Assembly (NCBI GenBank): GCA_031769625.1
Contig: JAUIMM010001251.1
Coordinates: 186,001-250,000 of the forward strand
DNA from: Taudactylus pleione
Lineage: Eukaryota; Chordata; Amphibia; Anura; Myobatrachidae
Length of the DNA stretch: 64,000 nucleotides
Direction of reading: 5' to 3'
The notes beneath the pieces were generated by a model. It had not been told where the DNA came from and ran no database searches. It saw only the letters and a list, made by a program, of their open reading frames with translations. This document shows, piece after piece, positions 45,111 to 57,175 of this stretch (position 1 is its first letter; the number at the start of each line of letters is the position of its first letter). Both the position numbers and the translations under genes were made by a program.

Positions 45111-46706
45111 TGTGTGTGGGATCTAGTAGTGTGTGTGGGATCTAGTAGTGTGTGTGGGATCTAGTAGTGTGTGTGTGGGATCTATTAGTGTGTGTGTGTG
45201 GAGGAGGAGATCTAGTAGTGTGTGGGGGATCTAGTAGTGTGTGTAGGGGATCTAGTAATGTGTGTGTGTGTGTAGGGGATCTAGTAATGTGTGTGTGGAG
45301 GAGATCTAGTAATGTGTGTGTGTGTAAGGGATCTAGTAATGTGTGTGTGTGGGATCTAGTAATGTGTGTGGGGGATCTAGTAATGTGTGTGTGTGTGGGG
45401 GGGATCTAGTAATGTGTGTGTGGGGGGGATCTAGTAATGTGTGTGTGTGTGGGGGGGATCTAGTAATGTGTGTGTGTGGGGGGGATCTAGTAATGTGTGT
45501 GTGTGTGGGGGGGATCTAGTAATGTGTGTGTGGGGGGGATCTAGTAATGTGTGTGGGGATCTAGTAGTGTGTGTAAGGGATCTAGTAATGTGTGTGTGTG
45601 TGTGTAGGGGATCTAGTTGTGTGTGTGTGGGGGGATATAGTAATATGTGTGTGTGTAGGGGATCTAGTAATGTGTGTGTGTGTAGGGGATCTAGTAATGT
45701 GTGTGTGTAGGGGATCTAGTAATGTGTGTGTGTGTGTAGGGGATCTAGTAATGTGTGTATGTATGTGTGTGTGTGTGTGTAGGGCATCTAGTTGTGTGTG
45801 TGCGGGGGGATCTAGTAATGTGTGTGTGTGTAGGGGATCTAGTAATGTGTGTGTGTAGGGGATCTAGTAATGTGTGTGTGTTTGTAGGGGATCTAGTAAT
45901 GTGTGTGTGTGTAGGGGGATCTAGTAATGTGTGTGTGTGTGTGTGTGTGGGATCTAGTAGTGTGTGTGGGATCTAGTAGTGTGTGTGGGATCTAGTAGTG
46001 TGTGTGGGATCTAGTAGTGTGTGTGGGATCTAGTAGTGTGTGTGGGATCTAGTAGTGTGTGTGTGGGGGATCTAGTAGTGTGTGTGTGGGATCTAGTAAT
46101 GTGTGTGTGTGTAGGAGATCTAGTAGTGTGTGTGGGGGATCTAGTAATGTGTGTGGGGGGAATCTAGTAGTGTGTGTGTGGGATCTAGTAGTTTGTGTGT
46201 GTGGGGATCTAGTAATGTGTGTGTGTGTAGGAGATCTAGTAGTGTGTGTGGGGGATCTAGTAATGTGTGTGTGTGTGTAGGGCATCTAGTTGTGTGTGTG
46301 CGGGGGGATCTAGTAGTGTGTGTGTGTGTGTGTAGGGGATCTAGTAATGTGTGTGTGTGTGTGTAGGGGATCTAGTAATGTGTGTGTGTGTGTGATCTAG
46401 TAGTGTGTGTGGGATCTAGTAGTGTGTGTGTGTGTAGGGCATCTATTTGTGTGTGTGTGGGGGGATCTAGTAATGTGTGTGTGTGTGGGATCTAGTAGTG
46501 TGTGTGTGGGATCTAGTAGTTTGTGTGTGTGGAGGGGATCTAGTAGTTTGTGTGTGTGGGATCTAGTAATGTGTGTGTGGAGGAGATCTAGTAGTGTGTG
46601 TAGGGGATCTAGTAATGTGTGTGAGTTTGTAGGGGATCTTATAATGTGTGTGTGTGTGTGTTTGTAGGGGATCTAGTAATGTGTGTGTGTGTAGTGGGAT
46701 CTAGTA

Positions 46707-46741
<35 letters not shown>

Positions 46742-48374
46742 ATCTAGTAGTGTGTGTGGGATCTAGTAGTGTGTGTGGGGGATCTAGTAGTGTGTGTGTG
46801 TGGGATCTAGTAGTGTGTGTGTGTGGGATCTAGTAGTGTGTGTGTGTGGGATCTAGTAGTGTGTGTGTGTGGGATCTAGTAGTGTGTGTGTGTGTGGAGG
46901 AGATCTAGTAGTGTGTGGGGGATCTAGTAGTGTGTGTAGGGGATCTAGTAATGTGTGTGTGTAGGGGATCTAGTAATGTGTGTGTGTGTGTGGAGGAGAT
47001 CTAGTAGTGTGTGTGTGTGTGTGTGTAAGGGATCTAGTAATGTGAGTGTGTGTAGGGGATCTAGTAATGTGTGTGTGTGTGTGTGTGTGTGTGGGATCTA
47101 GTAATGTGTGTGTGTGTGTGTGGGTTCTAGTAGTGTGTTTGTGTGTGTGGGATCTAGTAATGTGTGTGTGTGGAGGAGATCTAGTAGTGTGTGTGTGTGG
47201 ATCTAGTAATGTGTGTGTGTGTGTGGGGGATCTAGTAATGTGTGTGTGTGTGGGGGGGATCTAGTAATGTGTGTGTGTGTGTGGGGGGGATCTAGTAATG
47301 TGTGTGTGGGGGGGATCTAGTAATGTGTGTGTGGGGGGGATCTAGTAATGTGTGTGTGTGGGGGGATCTAGTAATGTGTGTGTGTGTGGGGATCTAGTAG
47401 TGTGTGTAAGGGATCTAGTAATGTGTGTGTAGGGGATCTAGTTGTGTGTGTGTGTGGGGGGGATCTAGTAATATGTGTGTGTGTAGGGGATCTAGTAATG
47501 TGTGTGTGTAGGGGATCTAGTAATGTGTGTGTGTGTGTAGGGCATCTAGTTGTGTGTGTGCGGGGGGATCTAGTAGTTTGTGTGTGTGCGTAGGGGATCT
47601 AGTAATGTGTGTGTGTAGGGGATCTAGTAATGTGTGTGTGTTTGTAGGGGATCTAGTAATGTGTGTGTGTGTAGGGGGATCTAGTAATGTGTGTGTGTGG
47701 AGGAGATCTAGTAGTGTGTGGGGGATCTAGTAATGTGTGTGTGTGGAGGAGATCTAGTAGTGTGTGTGGGATCTAGTAGTGTGTGTGTGGGATCTAGTAG
47801 TGTGTGTGTGGGATCTAGTAGTGTGTGTGTGGGATCTAGTAGTGTGTGTGGGATCTAGTAGTGTGTGTGTGGGATCTAGTAATGTGTGTGTGGGATCTAG
47901 TAGTGTGTGTGTGGGATCTAGTAGTGTGTGTGTGGGATCTAGTAGTGTGTGTGTGGGATCTAGTAGTGTGTGTGTGGGATCTAGTAGTGTGTGTGTGGGA
48001 TCTAGTAGTGTGTGTGTGGGATCTAGTAGTGTGTGTGGGATCTAGTAGTGTGTGTGGGATCTAGTAGTGTGTGTGTGTAGGGGATCTAGTAATGTGTGTG
48101 TGTGTAGGGGATCTAGTAATGTGTGTGTGTGTGTAGGGGATCTAGTAGTGTGTGTGTAGGGGATCTAGTAATGTGTGTGTGTAGGGGATCTAGTAATGTG
48201 TGTGTGTGTAGGGGATCTAGTAATGTGTGTGTGTGTGTAGGGGATCTAGTAGTGTGTGTGTAGGGGATCTAGTAGTGTGTGTAGGGGATCTATTAATGTG
48301 TGTGTGTGTGGGATCTAGTAATGTGAATGTGTGTGGGGGATCTAGTAATGTGTGTGTGTGTAGGGGATCTAGTA

Positions 48375-48840
48375 GTGTGTGTGTAGGGGATCTAGTAGTG
48401 TGTGTTTAGGGGATCTAGTAGTGTGTTTAGGGGATCTAGTAGTGTGTTTAGGGGATCTAGTAGTGTGTTTAGGGGATCTAGTAGTGTGTTTAGGGGATCT
48501 AGTAGTGTGTGTGTAGGGGATCTAGTAGTGTGTGTAGGGGATCTAGTAGTGTGTGTGTAGGGGATCTAGTAGTGTGTGTGTAGGGGATCTAGTAGTGTGT
48601 GTAGGGGATCTAGTAGTGTGTGTGTAGGGGATCTAGTAGTGTGTGTGTAGGGGATCTAGTAGTGTGTGTGTAGGGGATCTAGTAGTGTGTGTGTAGGGGA
48701 TCTAGTAGTGTGTGTGTAGGGGATCTAGTAGTGTGTGTGTAGGGGATCTAGTAGTGTGTGTGTAGGGGATCTAGTAGTGTGTGTGTAGGGGATCTAGTAG
48801 TGTGTGTGTAGGGGATCTAGTAGTGTGTGTGTAGGGGATC
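48375..48840. repeat. Satellite homogeneous 21-22-bp sub-block
   Basis: About 20 nearly identical GTAGTGTGTGTGTAGGGGAT units, including five with TTTAGG. Fixed unit length here contrasts with the variable (TG)n elsewhere. Confidence 0.88.
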
Positions 48841-49899
48841 TAGTAATGTGAATGTGTGTTGAGGGGATCTAGTAATGTGTGTGTGGGGATTCTAGTAATG
48901 TGTGTGGGGGGAATCTAGTAATGTGTGTGGGGGGAATCTAGTAGTGTGTGGGGGGAATCTAGTAGTGTGTGGGGGGAATCTAGTAGTGTGTGTGGGATCT
49001 AGTAGTGTGTGTGGGATCTAGTAGTGTGTGTGGGATCTAGTAGTGTGTGTGTGTGGGATCTAGTAGTGTGTGTGTGTGGGATCTAGTAATGTGAATGTGT
49101 GTGGAGGAGATCTAGTAGTGTGTGTGTGTGTGTGTGGGATCTAGTAATGTGTGTGGAGGAGATCTAGTAGTGTGTGCGGGGGATCTAGTAGTGTGTGTGT
49201 GTAGGGGATCTAGTAATGTGTGTGTGTGGGATCTAGTAATGTGTGTGTGTGTGGGATCTAGTAGTGTGTGTGTGTGTGAGGAGGGGATCTAGTAATGTGA
49301 ATGTGTGTGGAGGAGATCCAGTAGTGTGTGTGTGTGTGGGATCTAGTAATGTGAATGTGTGTGTAGGGGATCTAGTAATGTGTGTGTAGGGGATCCAGTA
49401 ATGTGTGTGGGGGGATCTAGTAATGTGAAAGTGTGTGTAGGGGATCTAGTAATGTGTATGTGTGTAGGGGATCTAGTAATGTGTGTGTGTGTAGGGGATC
49501 TAGTAATGTGTGTGTGTGTGTAGGGCATCTAGTTGTGTGTGTGCGGGGGGATCTAGTAATGTGTGTGTGTGTGTGTGTGTAGGGGATCTAGTAGTGTGTG
49601 TGTAGGGAATCTAATAATGTGAATGTGTGTTGAGGGGATCTAGTAATGTGTGTGGGGGGATTCTAGTAATGTGTGTGGGGGGATTCTAGTAATGTGTGTG
49701 GGGGGAATCTAGTAGTGTGTGTGTGGGATCTAGTAGTGTGTGTGTGGGATCTAGTAGTGTGTGTGTGGGATCTAGTAGTGTGTGTGTGGGATCTAGTAGT
49801 GTGTGTGTGGGATCTAGTAGTGTGTGTGTGGGATCTAGTAGTGTGTGTGTGGGATCTAGTAGTTTGTGTGTGTGGAGGAGATCTAGTAGTGTGTGTGTG

Positions 49900-51040
49900 T
49901 GGGGGGATCTAGTAATGTGTGTGGGGGGATCTAGTAATGTGTGTGGGGGGATCTAGTAATGTGTGTCTGGGGATCTAGTAATGTGTGTGTGTGGGATCTA
50001 GTAGTTTTTGTGTGTGGAGGGGATCTAGTAATGTGTGTCTGGGGATCTAGTAATGTGTGTGTGTGGGATCTAGTAGTTTGTGTGTGTGGAGGGGATCTAG
50101 TAATGTGTGTCTGGGGATCTAGTAATGTGTGTGTGTGTGGGATCTAGTAGTTTGTGTGTGTGGAGGGGATCTAGTAATGTGTGTGGGGGGATCTAGTAAT
50201 GTGTGTCTGGGGATCTAGTAATGTGTGTGTGTGGGATCTAGTAGTGTGTGTGTGGGGGGGGATCTAGTAATGTGTGTGGGGGATCTAGTAATGTGTGTCT
50301 GGGGATCTAGTAATGTGTGTGTGTGGGATCTAGTAGTTTGTGTGTGTGGAGGGGATCTAGTAATGTGTGTGGGGGGATCTAGTAATGTGTGTCTGGGGAT
50401 CTAGTAATGTGTGTGTGTGGGATCTAGTAGTTTGTGTGTGTGGAGGGGATCTAGTAATGTGTGTCTGGGGATCTAGTAATGTGTGTGTGTGTGGGATCTA
50501 GTAGTGTGTGTGTGGGATCTAGTAGTTTGTGTGTGTGGAGGAGATCTAGTAGTGTGTGTGTGGGGGGGATCTAGTAATGTGTGTGGGGGGATCTAGTAAT
50601 GTGTGTGGGGGGATCTAGTAATGTGTGTCTGGGGATCTAGTAATGTGTGTGTGTGGGATCTAGTAGTTTTTGTGTGTGGAGGGGATCTAGTAATGTGTGT
50701 GGGGGGATCTAGTAATGTGTGTCTGGGGATCTAGTAATGTGTGTGTGTGGGATCTAGTAGTTTGTGTGTGTGGAGGGGATCTAGTAATGTGTGTCTGGGG
50801 ATCTAGTAATGTGTGTGTGTGTGGGATCTAGTAGTTTGTGTGTGTGGAGGGGATCTAGTAATGTGTGTGGGGGGATCTAGTAATGTGTGTCTGGGGATCT
50901 AGTAATGTGTGTGTGTGGGATCTAGTAGTGTGTGTGTGGGGGGGATCTAGTAATGTGTGTGGGGGGATCTAGTAATGTGTGTCTGGGGATCTAGTAATGT
51001 GTGTGTGTGGGATCTAGTAGTTTGTGTGTGTGGAGGGGAT
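49900..51040. repeat. Satellite higher-order repeat of about 72 and 95 bp
   Basis: The rare variant GTGTCTGGGGATC appears about twelve times, near 49965, 50037, 50109, 50208, 50297, 50391, 50463, 50628, 50720, 50793, 50889 and 50984. Spacings cluster at 72-73 and 89-99 bp. Each unit comprises a TTTGTGTG/GGAGGGG monomer, the CTGGGG monomer and one plain monomer, with or without an extra GGGGGG monomer. Confidence 0.9.
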
Positions 51041-51659
51041 CTAGTAATGTGAATGTGTGTGGAGGAGATCTAGTAGTGTGTGTGGGATCTAGTAATGTGT
51101 GTGGAGGAGATCTAGTAGTGTGTGTGGGGATCTAGTAGTGTGTGTGTGTAGGGGATCTAGTAATGTGTGTGTGGGATCTAGTAGTGTGTGTGTGGGATCT
51201 AGTAGTGTGTGTGTGGGATCTAGTAGTGTGTGTTGGATCTAGTAGTGTGTGTGGGATCTAGTAGTGTGTGTAGGGGATCTAGTAATGTGTGTGTGTGTAG
51301 GGGATCTAGTAATGTGTGTGTGTGTAGGGGATCTAGTAATGTGTGTGTGTGTGTGTAGGGGATCTAGTAATGTGAATGTGTGTGTAGGGGATCTAGTAAT
51401 GTGAATGTGTGTGTGTAGGGGATCTAGTAATGTGTGTGTAGGGGATCTAGTAATGTGTGTGTAGGGGATCTAGTAATGTGTGTGTAGGGGATCTAGTAAT
51501 GTGTGTGGGGGGATCTAGTAATGTGTGTGGGGGGAATCTAGTAATGTGTGTGTGTGATCTAGTAGTGTGTGTAGGGGATCTAGTAATGTGTGTGTGTAGG
51601 GGATCTAGTTGTGTGTGTTTGTGTAGGGGATCTAGTTGTGTGTGTGTGTGTGGGATCTA

Positions 51660-53599
51660 GTAATGTGTGTGTGTAGGGGATCTAGTAATGTGAATGTGTG
51701 TGTGTAGGGGATCTAGTAATGTGAATGTGTGTGTGTAGGGGATCTAGTAATGTGAATGTGTGTGTGTAGGGGATCTAGTAATGTGAATGTGTGTGTGTAG
51801 GGGATCTAGTAATGTGAATGTGTGTGTGTAGGGGATCTAGTAATGTGAATGTGTGTGTGGGGGGATCTAGTAATGTGAATGTGTGTGTGTAGGGGATCTA
51901 GTAATGTGAATGTGTGTAGGGGATCTAGTAATGTGAATGTATGTTTAGGGGATCTAGTAATGTGAATGTGTGTGTGGGGGATCTAGTAATGTGAATGTGT
52001 GTGTGGGGGGATCTAGTAATGCGTGTGGGGGGATCTAGTAATGTGTGTGTGTGTAGGGGATCTAGTAGTGTGTGTGTAGGGGATCTAGTAGTGTGTGTGT
52101 AGGGGATCTAGTAGTGTGTGTAGGGGATCTAGTAGTGTGTGTGTAGGGGATCTAGTAGTGTGTGTGTAGGGGATCTAGTAGTGTGTGTGTAGGGGATCTA
52201 GTAGTGTGTGTGTAGGGGATCTAGTAGTGTGTGTAGGGGATCTAGTAGTGTGTGTTGAGGGGATCTAGTAATGTGAATGTGTGTTGAGGGGATCTAGTAA
52301 TGTGTATTGAGGGGATCTAGTAATGTGTGTGGGGGGAATCTTGTAATGTGTGTGTGTGTGGGGGGGGATCTAGTATTGTGTGTGTGTGTGGGATCTAGTA
52401 GTGTGTGTGTGGGATCTAGTAGTTGGTGTGTGTGTGGAGGGGATCTAGTAATGTGAATGTGTGTGGAGGAGATCTAGTAGTGTGTGTGTGTGTGTGGGAT
52501 CTAGTAATGTGTGTGGGGGGATCTAGTAATGTGTGTGGGGAATCTAGGAATGTGTGTGTGGGATCTAGTAGTGTGTGTGTGGGATCTAGTAGTTTGTGTG
52601 TGTGGAGGGGATCTAGTAATGTGAATGTGTGGAGGAGATCTAGTAGTGTGTGTGTGTGTGTGTGTGTGATCTAGTAATGTGTGTGGAGATCTAGTAGTGT
52701 GTGTCGGGGATCTAGTAGTGTGTGTAGGGGATCTAGTAATGTGTGTGTAGGGGATCTAGTAATGTGTGTGTGTTTGGGATCTAGTAACGTGTGTGTGGAG
52801 ATCTAGTAGTGTGTGTGTGTGTGTAGGGGATCTAGTAGTGTGTGTGTGTGTGGGATCTAGTAATGTGTGTGTGTGTGTGTGGAGGAGATCTAGTAGTGTG
52901 TGTGTGGGGGGGATCTAGTAATGTGTGTGTGGAGGAGATCTAGTAGTGTGTGTGTGTGGGGGGGATCTAGTAAGGTGTGTGTGTGTGTGGATCTAGTAAT
53001 GTGTGTGTGTGTGGATCTAGTAATGTGTGTGTGTGTGTTGGATCTAGTAATGTGCGTGTGTGTGGGGGATCTAGTAATGTGTGTGTGTGTGGGGGATCTA
53101 ATAATGTGTGTGTGTGTGGGGGGATCTAGTAATGTGTGTGTGTGTGTGGGATCTAGTAATGTGTGTGTGTGTGTGGCGGGGATCTAGTAATGTGTGTGTG
53201 TGTGTGGGGGGGATCTAGTAATGTGTGTGTGTGTGGGGGATCTAGTAATGTGTGTGTGTGTGGGGGATCTAGTAATGTGTGTGTGTGTGGGGGATCTAGT
53301 AATGTGTGTGTGTGGGGGGGATCTAGTAATGTGTGTGTGTGGGGGGGATCTAGTAATGTGTGTGTGTGTGGGGGGGGGATCTAGTAGTGTGTGTAGGGGA
53401 TCTAGTAATGTGTGTGTGTAGGGGATCTAGTAGTGTGTGTGTAGGGGATCTAGTAGTGTGTGTGTAGGGGATCTAGTAGTGTGTGTTGAGGGGATCTAGT
53501 AGTGTGTGTTGAGGGGATCTAGTAATGTGAATGTGTGTTGAGGGGATCTAGTAATGTGTGTTGAGGGGATCTAGTAATGTGTGTGGGGGGAATCTTGTA

Positions 53600-53632
<33 letters not shown>

Positions 53633-55745
53633 GGGGATCTAGTATTGTGTGTGTGTGTGGGATCTAGTAGTGTGTGTGGGATCTAGTAGTTGGTGTGTGT
53701 GTGGAGGGGATCTAGTAATGTGAATGTGTGTGGAGGAGATCTAGTAGTGTGTGTGGGGGGATCTAGTAATGTGTGTGGGGAATCTAGGAATGTGTGTGTG
53801 GGATCTAGTAGTGTGTGTGTGGGATCTAGTAGTTTGTGTGTGTGGAGGGGATCTAGTAATGTGAATGTGTGGAGGAGATCTAGTAGTGTGTGTGTGTGTG
53901 TGTGTGATCTAGTAATGTGTGTGGAGATCTAGTAGTGTGTGTCGGGGATCTAGTAGTGTGTGTAGGGGATCTAGTAATGTGTGTAGGGGATCTAGTAATG
54001 TGTGTGTAGGGGATCTAGTAATGTGTGTGTGTTTGGGATCTAGTAACGTGTGTGTGGAGATCTAGTAGTGTGTGTGTGTGTAGGGGATCTAGTAGTGTGT
54101 GTGTGTGTGGGATCTAGTAATGTGTGTGTGTGTGTGGAGGAGATCTAGTAGTGTGTGTGGGGGGGGGATCTAGTAATGTGTGTGTGGAGGAGATCTAGTA
54201 GTGTGTGTGTGTGGGGGGGATCTAGTAAGGTGTGTGTGTGTGTGGATCTAGTAATGTGTGTGTGTGTGGATCTAGTAATGTGTGTGTGTGTGTTGGATCT
54301 AGTAATGTGCGTGTGTGTGGGGGATCTAGTAATGTGTGTGTGTGTGTTGGATCTAGTAATGTGCGTGTGTGTGGGGGATCTAGTAATGTGTGTGTGTGTG
54401 TGGGGGATCTAATAATGTGTGTGTGTGTGGGGGGATCTAGTAATGTGTGTGTGTGTGGGATCTAGTAATGTGTGTGTGTGTGTGGGGGATCTAGTAATGT
54501 GTGTGTGGGGGATCTAGTAATGTGTGTGTGTGTGGGGGATCTAGTAATGTGTGTGTGTGTGGGGGATCTAGTAATGTGTGTGTGTGGGGGGGATCTAGTA
54601 ATGTGTGTGTGTGGGGGGGATCTAGTAATGTGTGTGTGTGTGGGGGGGGATCTAGTAGTGTGTGTAGGGGATCTAGTAATGTGAATGTGTGTGTGTAGGG
54701 GATCTAGTAATGTGAATGTGTGTGTGTAGGGGATCTAGTAATGTGAATGTGTGTGTGTAGGGGATCTAGTAATGTGTGTGGGGGGATCTAGTAATGTGTG
54801 TGGGGGGATCTAGTAATGTGTGTGGGGGGATCTAGTAATGTGTGTGGGGGGATCTAGTAATGTGTGTGGGGGGAATCTAGTAATGTGTGTGTGTGATCTA
54901 GTAGTGTGTGTAGGGGATCTAGTAATGTGTGTGTAGGGGATCTAGTAATGTGTGTGTGTGTGTAGGGGATCTAGTAATGTGTGTGTGTGTGTAGGGGATC
55001 TAGTAATGTGTGTGTGTAGGGGATCTAGTAATGTGAATGTGTGTGTGTAGGGGATCTAGTAATGTGAATGTGTGTGTGTAGGGGATCTAGTAATGTGTGT
55101 GGGGGGATCTAGTAATGTGTGGGGGGATCTAGTAATGTGTGTGGGGGGATCTAGTAATGTGTGTGGGGGGAATCTAGTAATGTGTGTGTGTGTGTGATCT
55201 AGTAGTGTGTGTAGGGGATCTAGTAATGTGTGTGTGTAGGGGATATAGTTGTGTGTGTGTGTAGGGGATCTAGTAATGTGTGTGTGTGTGTAGGGGATCT
55301 AGTTATGTGTGTGTGTAGGGGATCTAGTAATGTGTGTGTGTAGGGGATCTAGTAATGTGTGTGTGTGTGTGTGTGTGTGTAGGGGATCTAGTAATGTGTG
55401 TGTGTGTGTGTAGGGGATCTAGTAATGTGAGTGTGTGTGTGTGTAGGGGATCTAGTAATGTGAATGTGTGTGTGTAGGGGATCTAGTAATGTGAATGTGT
55501 GTGTGTGTAGGGGATCTAGTAATGTGAATGTGTGTGTGTAGGGGATCTAGTAATGTGAATGTGTGTGGGGGATCTAGTAATGTGAATGTGTGTGTAGGGG
55601 ATCTAGTAATGTGAATGTGTGTAGGGGATCTAGTAATGTGAATGTGTGTTTAGGGGATCTAGTAATGTGAATGTGTGTGTGGGGGATCTAGTAATGTGAA
55701 TGTGTGTGTGTGGGGGGATCTAGTAATGCGTGTGGGGGGATCTAG
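51660..55745. repeat. Satellite blocks with AATGTGAATG, about 3.7 kb apart
   Basis: Runs of GATCTAGTAATGTGAATGTG end in the rare TAGTAATGCGTGTGG at 52022 and again at 55729 (offset 3707 bp, about three times 1.24 kb). This suggests an even larger duplication around the 1.25-kb pair. Confidence 0.7.
52240..54690. repeat. Satellite 1.25-kb tandem duplication
   Basis: Rare variants repeat in the same order: TGTGTCGGGG at 52705 and 53943, TAGTAACGTG at 52788 and 54047, TAGTAAGGTG at 52974 and 54229, and TAGTTGGTG near 52420 and 53690. Offsets of 1238-1270 bp indicate two copies with small (TG)n length changes. Confidence 0.9.
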
Positions 55746-56612
55746 TAGTGTGTAGGGGATCTAGTAGTGTGTGTGTAGGGGATCTAGTAGTGTGTGTGTA
55801 GGGGATCTAGTAGTGTGTGTAGGGGATCTAGTAGTGTTTGTAGGGGATCTAGTAGAGTGTGTTGAGGGGATCTAGTAATGTGAATTTGTGTTGAGGGGAT
55901 CTAGTAATGTGTGTGGGGGGATCTAGTAATGTGTGTGGGGGGAATCTAGTAATGTGTGTGTGTGTGGGGGGAATCTTGTAATGTGTGTGTGTGTGGGATC
56001 TAGTATTGTGTGTGTGGGATCTAGTATTGTGTGTGTGGGATCTAGTATTGTGTGTGTGGGATCTAGTAGTGTGTGTGGGATCTAGTAGTGTGTGTGGGAT
56101 CTAGTAGTGTGTGTGGGATCTAGTAGTGTGTGTGGGATCTAGTAGTGTGTGTGTTTGGGATCTAGTAGTGTGTGTGTGTGGGATCTAGTAGTGTGTGTGT
56201 GTGGGATCTAGTAGTGTGTGTGTGGGATCTAGTAGTTGGTGTGTGTGGAGGGGATCTAGTAGTGTGTGTAGGGGATCTAGTAATGTGTGTGTGTGTGTGT
56301 AGGGGATCTAGTTGTGTGTGTGTGTGCGTGTGTGGGGGGGGGGGATCTAGTAATGTGAATGTGTGTGGGGGATCTAGTAATGTGAATGTGTGTGGGGGGA
56401 TCTAGTAATGTGAATGTGTGTGGGGGGATCTAGTAATGTGTGTGTGTGTGGGGGGATCTAGTAATGTGTGTGTGTGTGGGGGTATCTAGTAATGTGTGTG
56501 TGGGGGTATCTAGTAATGTGTGTGTAGGGGATCTAGTAATGTGTGTGTGTAGGGGATCTAGTTGTGTGTGTGTGTGTGCGTGTGTGGGGGGGGGATCTAG
56601 TAATGTGAATGT

Positions 56613-57075
56613 GTGTGGGGGGATCTAGTAATGTGTGTGTGTGTGGGGGGATCTAGTAATGTGTGTGTGGGGGGATCTAGTAATGTGTGTGTGGGGGGAT
56701 CTAGTAATGTGTGTGTGGGGGTATCTAGTAATGTGTGTGTGGGGGGATCTAGTAATGTGTGTGTGGGGGGATCTAGTAATGTGTGTGTGGGGGGATCTAG
56801 TAATGTGTGTGTGGGGGGATCTAGTAATGTGTGTGTGGGGGGATCTAGTAATGTGTGTGTGGGGGGATCTAGTAATGTGTGTGTGGGGGGATCTAGTAAT
56901 GTGTGTGTGGGGGGATCTAGTAATGTGTGTGTGGGGGGATCTAGTAATGTGTGTGTGGGGGATCTAGTAATGTGTGTGTGTGGGGGGATCTAGTAATGTG
57001 TGTGTGGGGGGATCTAGTAATGTGTGTGTGGGGGGATCTAGTAATGTGTGTGTGGGGGGATCTAGTAATGTGTGT
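56613..57075. repeat. Satellite terminal homogeneous sub-block
   Basis: About 18 near-identical units of TAGTAATGTGTGTGTG plus GGGGGATC close the array before two or three degenerate units. Confidence 0.88.
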
Positions 57076-57175
57076 GTGGGATCTAGTAGTGTGTGTGTGT
57101 GGGGGGGATCTAGTAGTGTGTGTGTGGAGGGGATCTAGTAATGTGTGTTTGGAGGGGATCTATTAATGTGAATGT

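Larger units (their letters stand above)
26075..57175. repeat. Giant GT-rich satellite, GGATCTAGTA-(TG)n monomer, 31.1 kb
   Basis: The monomer is GGATCTAGTA (or ...TAGTAATG, TAGTCGTG, TAGTTGTG), then (TG)3-10, then a connector of GG, GGGG, GGAGG, TAGGG or GTGGGGG. Unit length is about 18-45 bp, mostly 20-30. There are certainly more than a thousand units, uninterrupted by any other sequence. GATC occurs in nearly every unit and CTAG in most. It is very poor in C outside those sites and in CpG. Block-wise variants and several orders of duplication are described separately. All open frames in it (DLVVCVW, GSSSVCV, SSNVCV types) are products of the repeat. Confidence 0.98.

Noticed and set aside
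26005..57166. Many ORFs of 60-175 codons in the GT region (DLVVCVW, GSSSVCV, SSNVCV repeats)
   Set aside because: They are forced by the tandem repeat, shift frame with TG number, and have no start, stop or splice context. No coding evidence.
26075..57175. CRISPR-like array (repeat with variable spacer)
   Set aside because: The 'spacers' are TG runs, not unique sequences, there are no cas genes, and the genome is a vertebrate one. It is a satellite.
26075..57175. Telomere or telomere-like repeat
   Set aside because: The vertebrate telomere unit TTAGGG is not present as an array. The TAGGGG connector is only part of a longer monomer.
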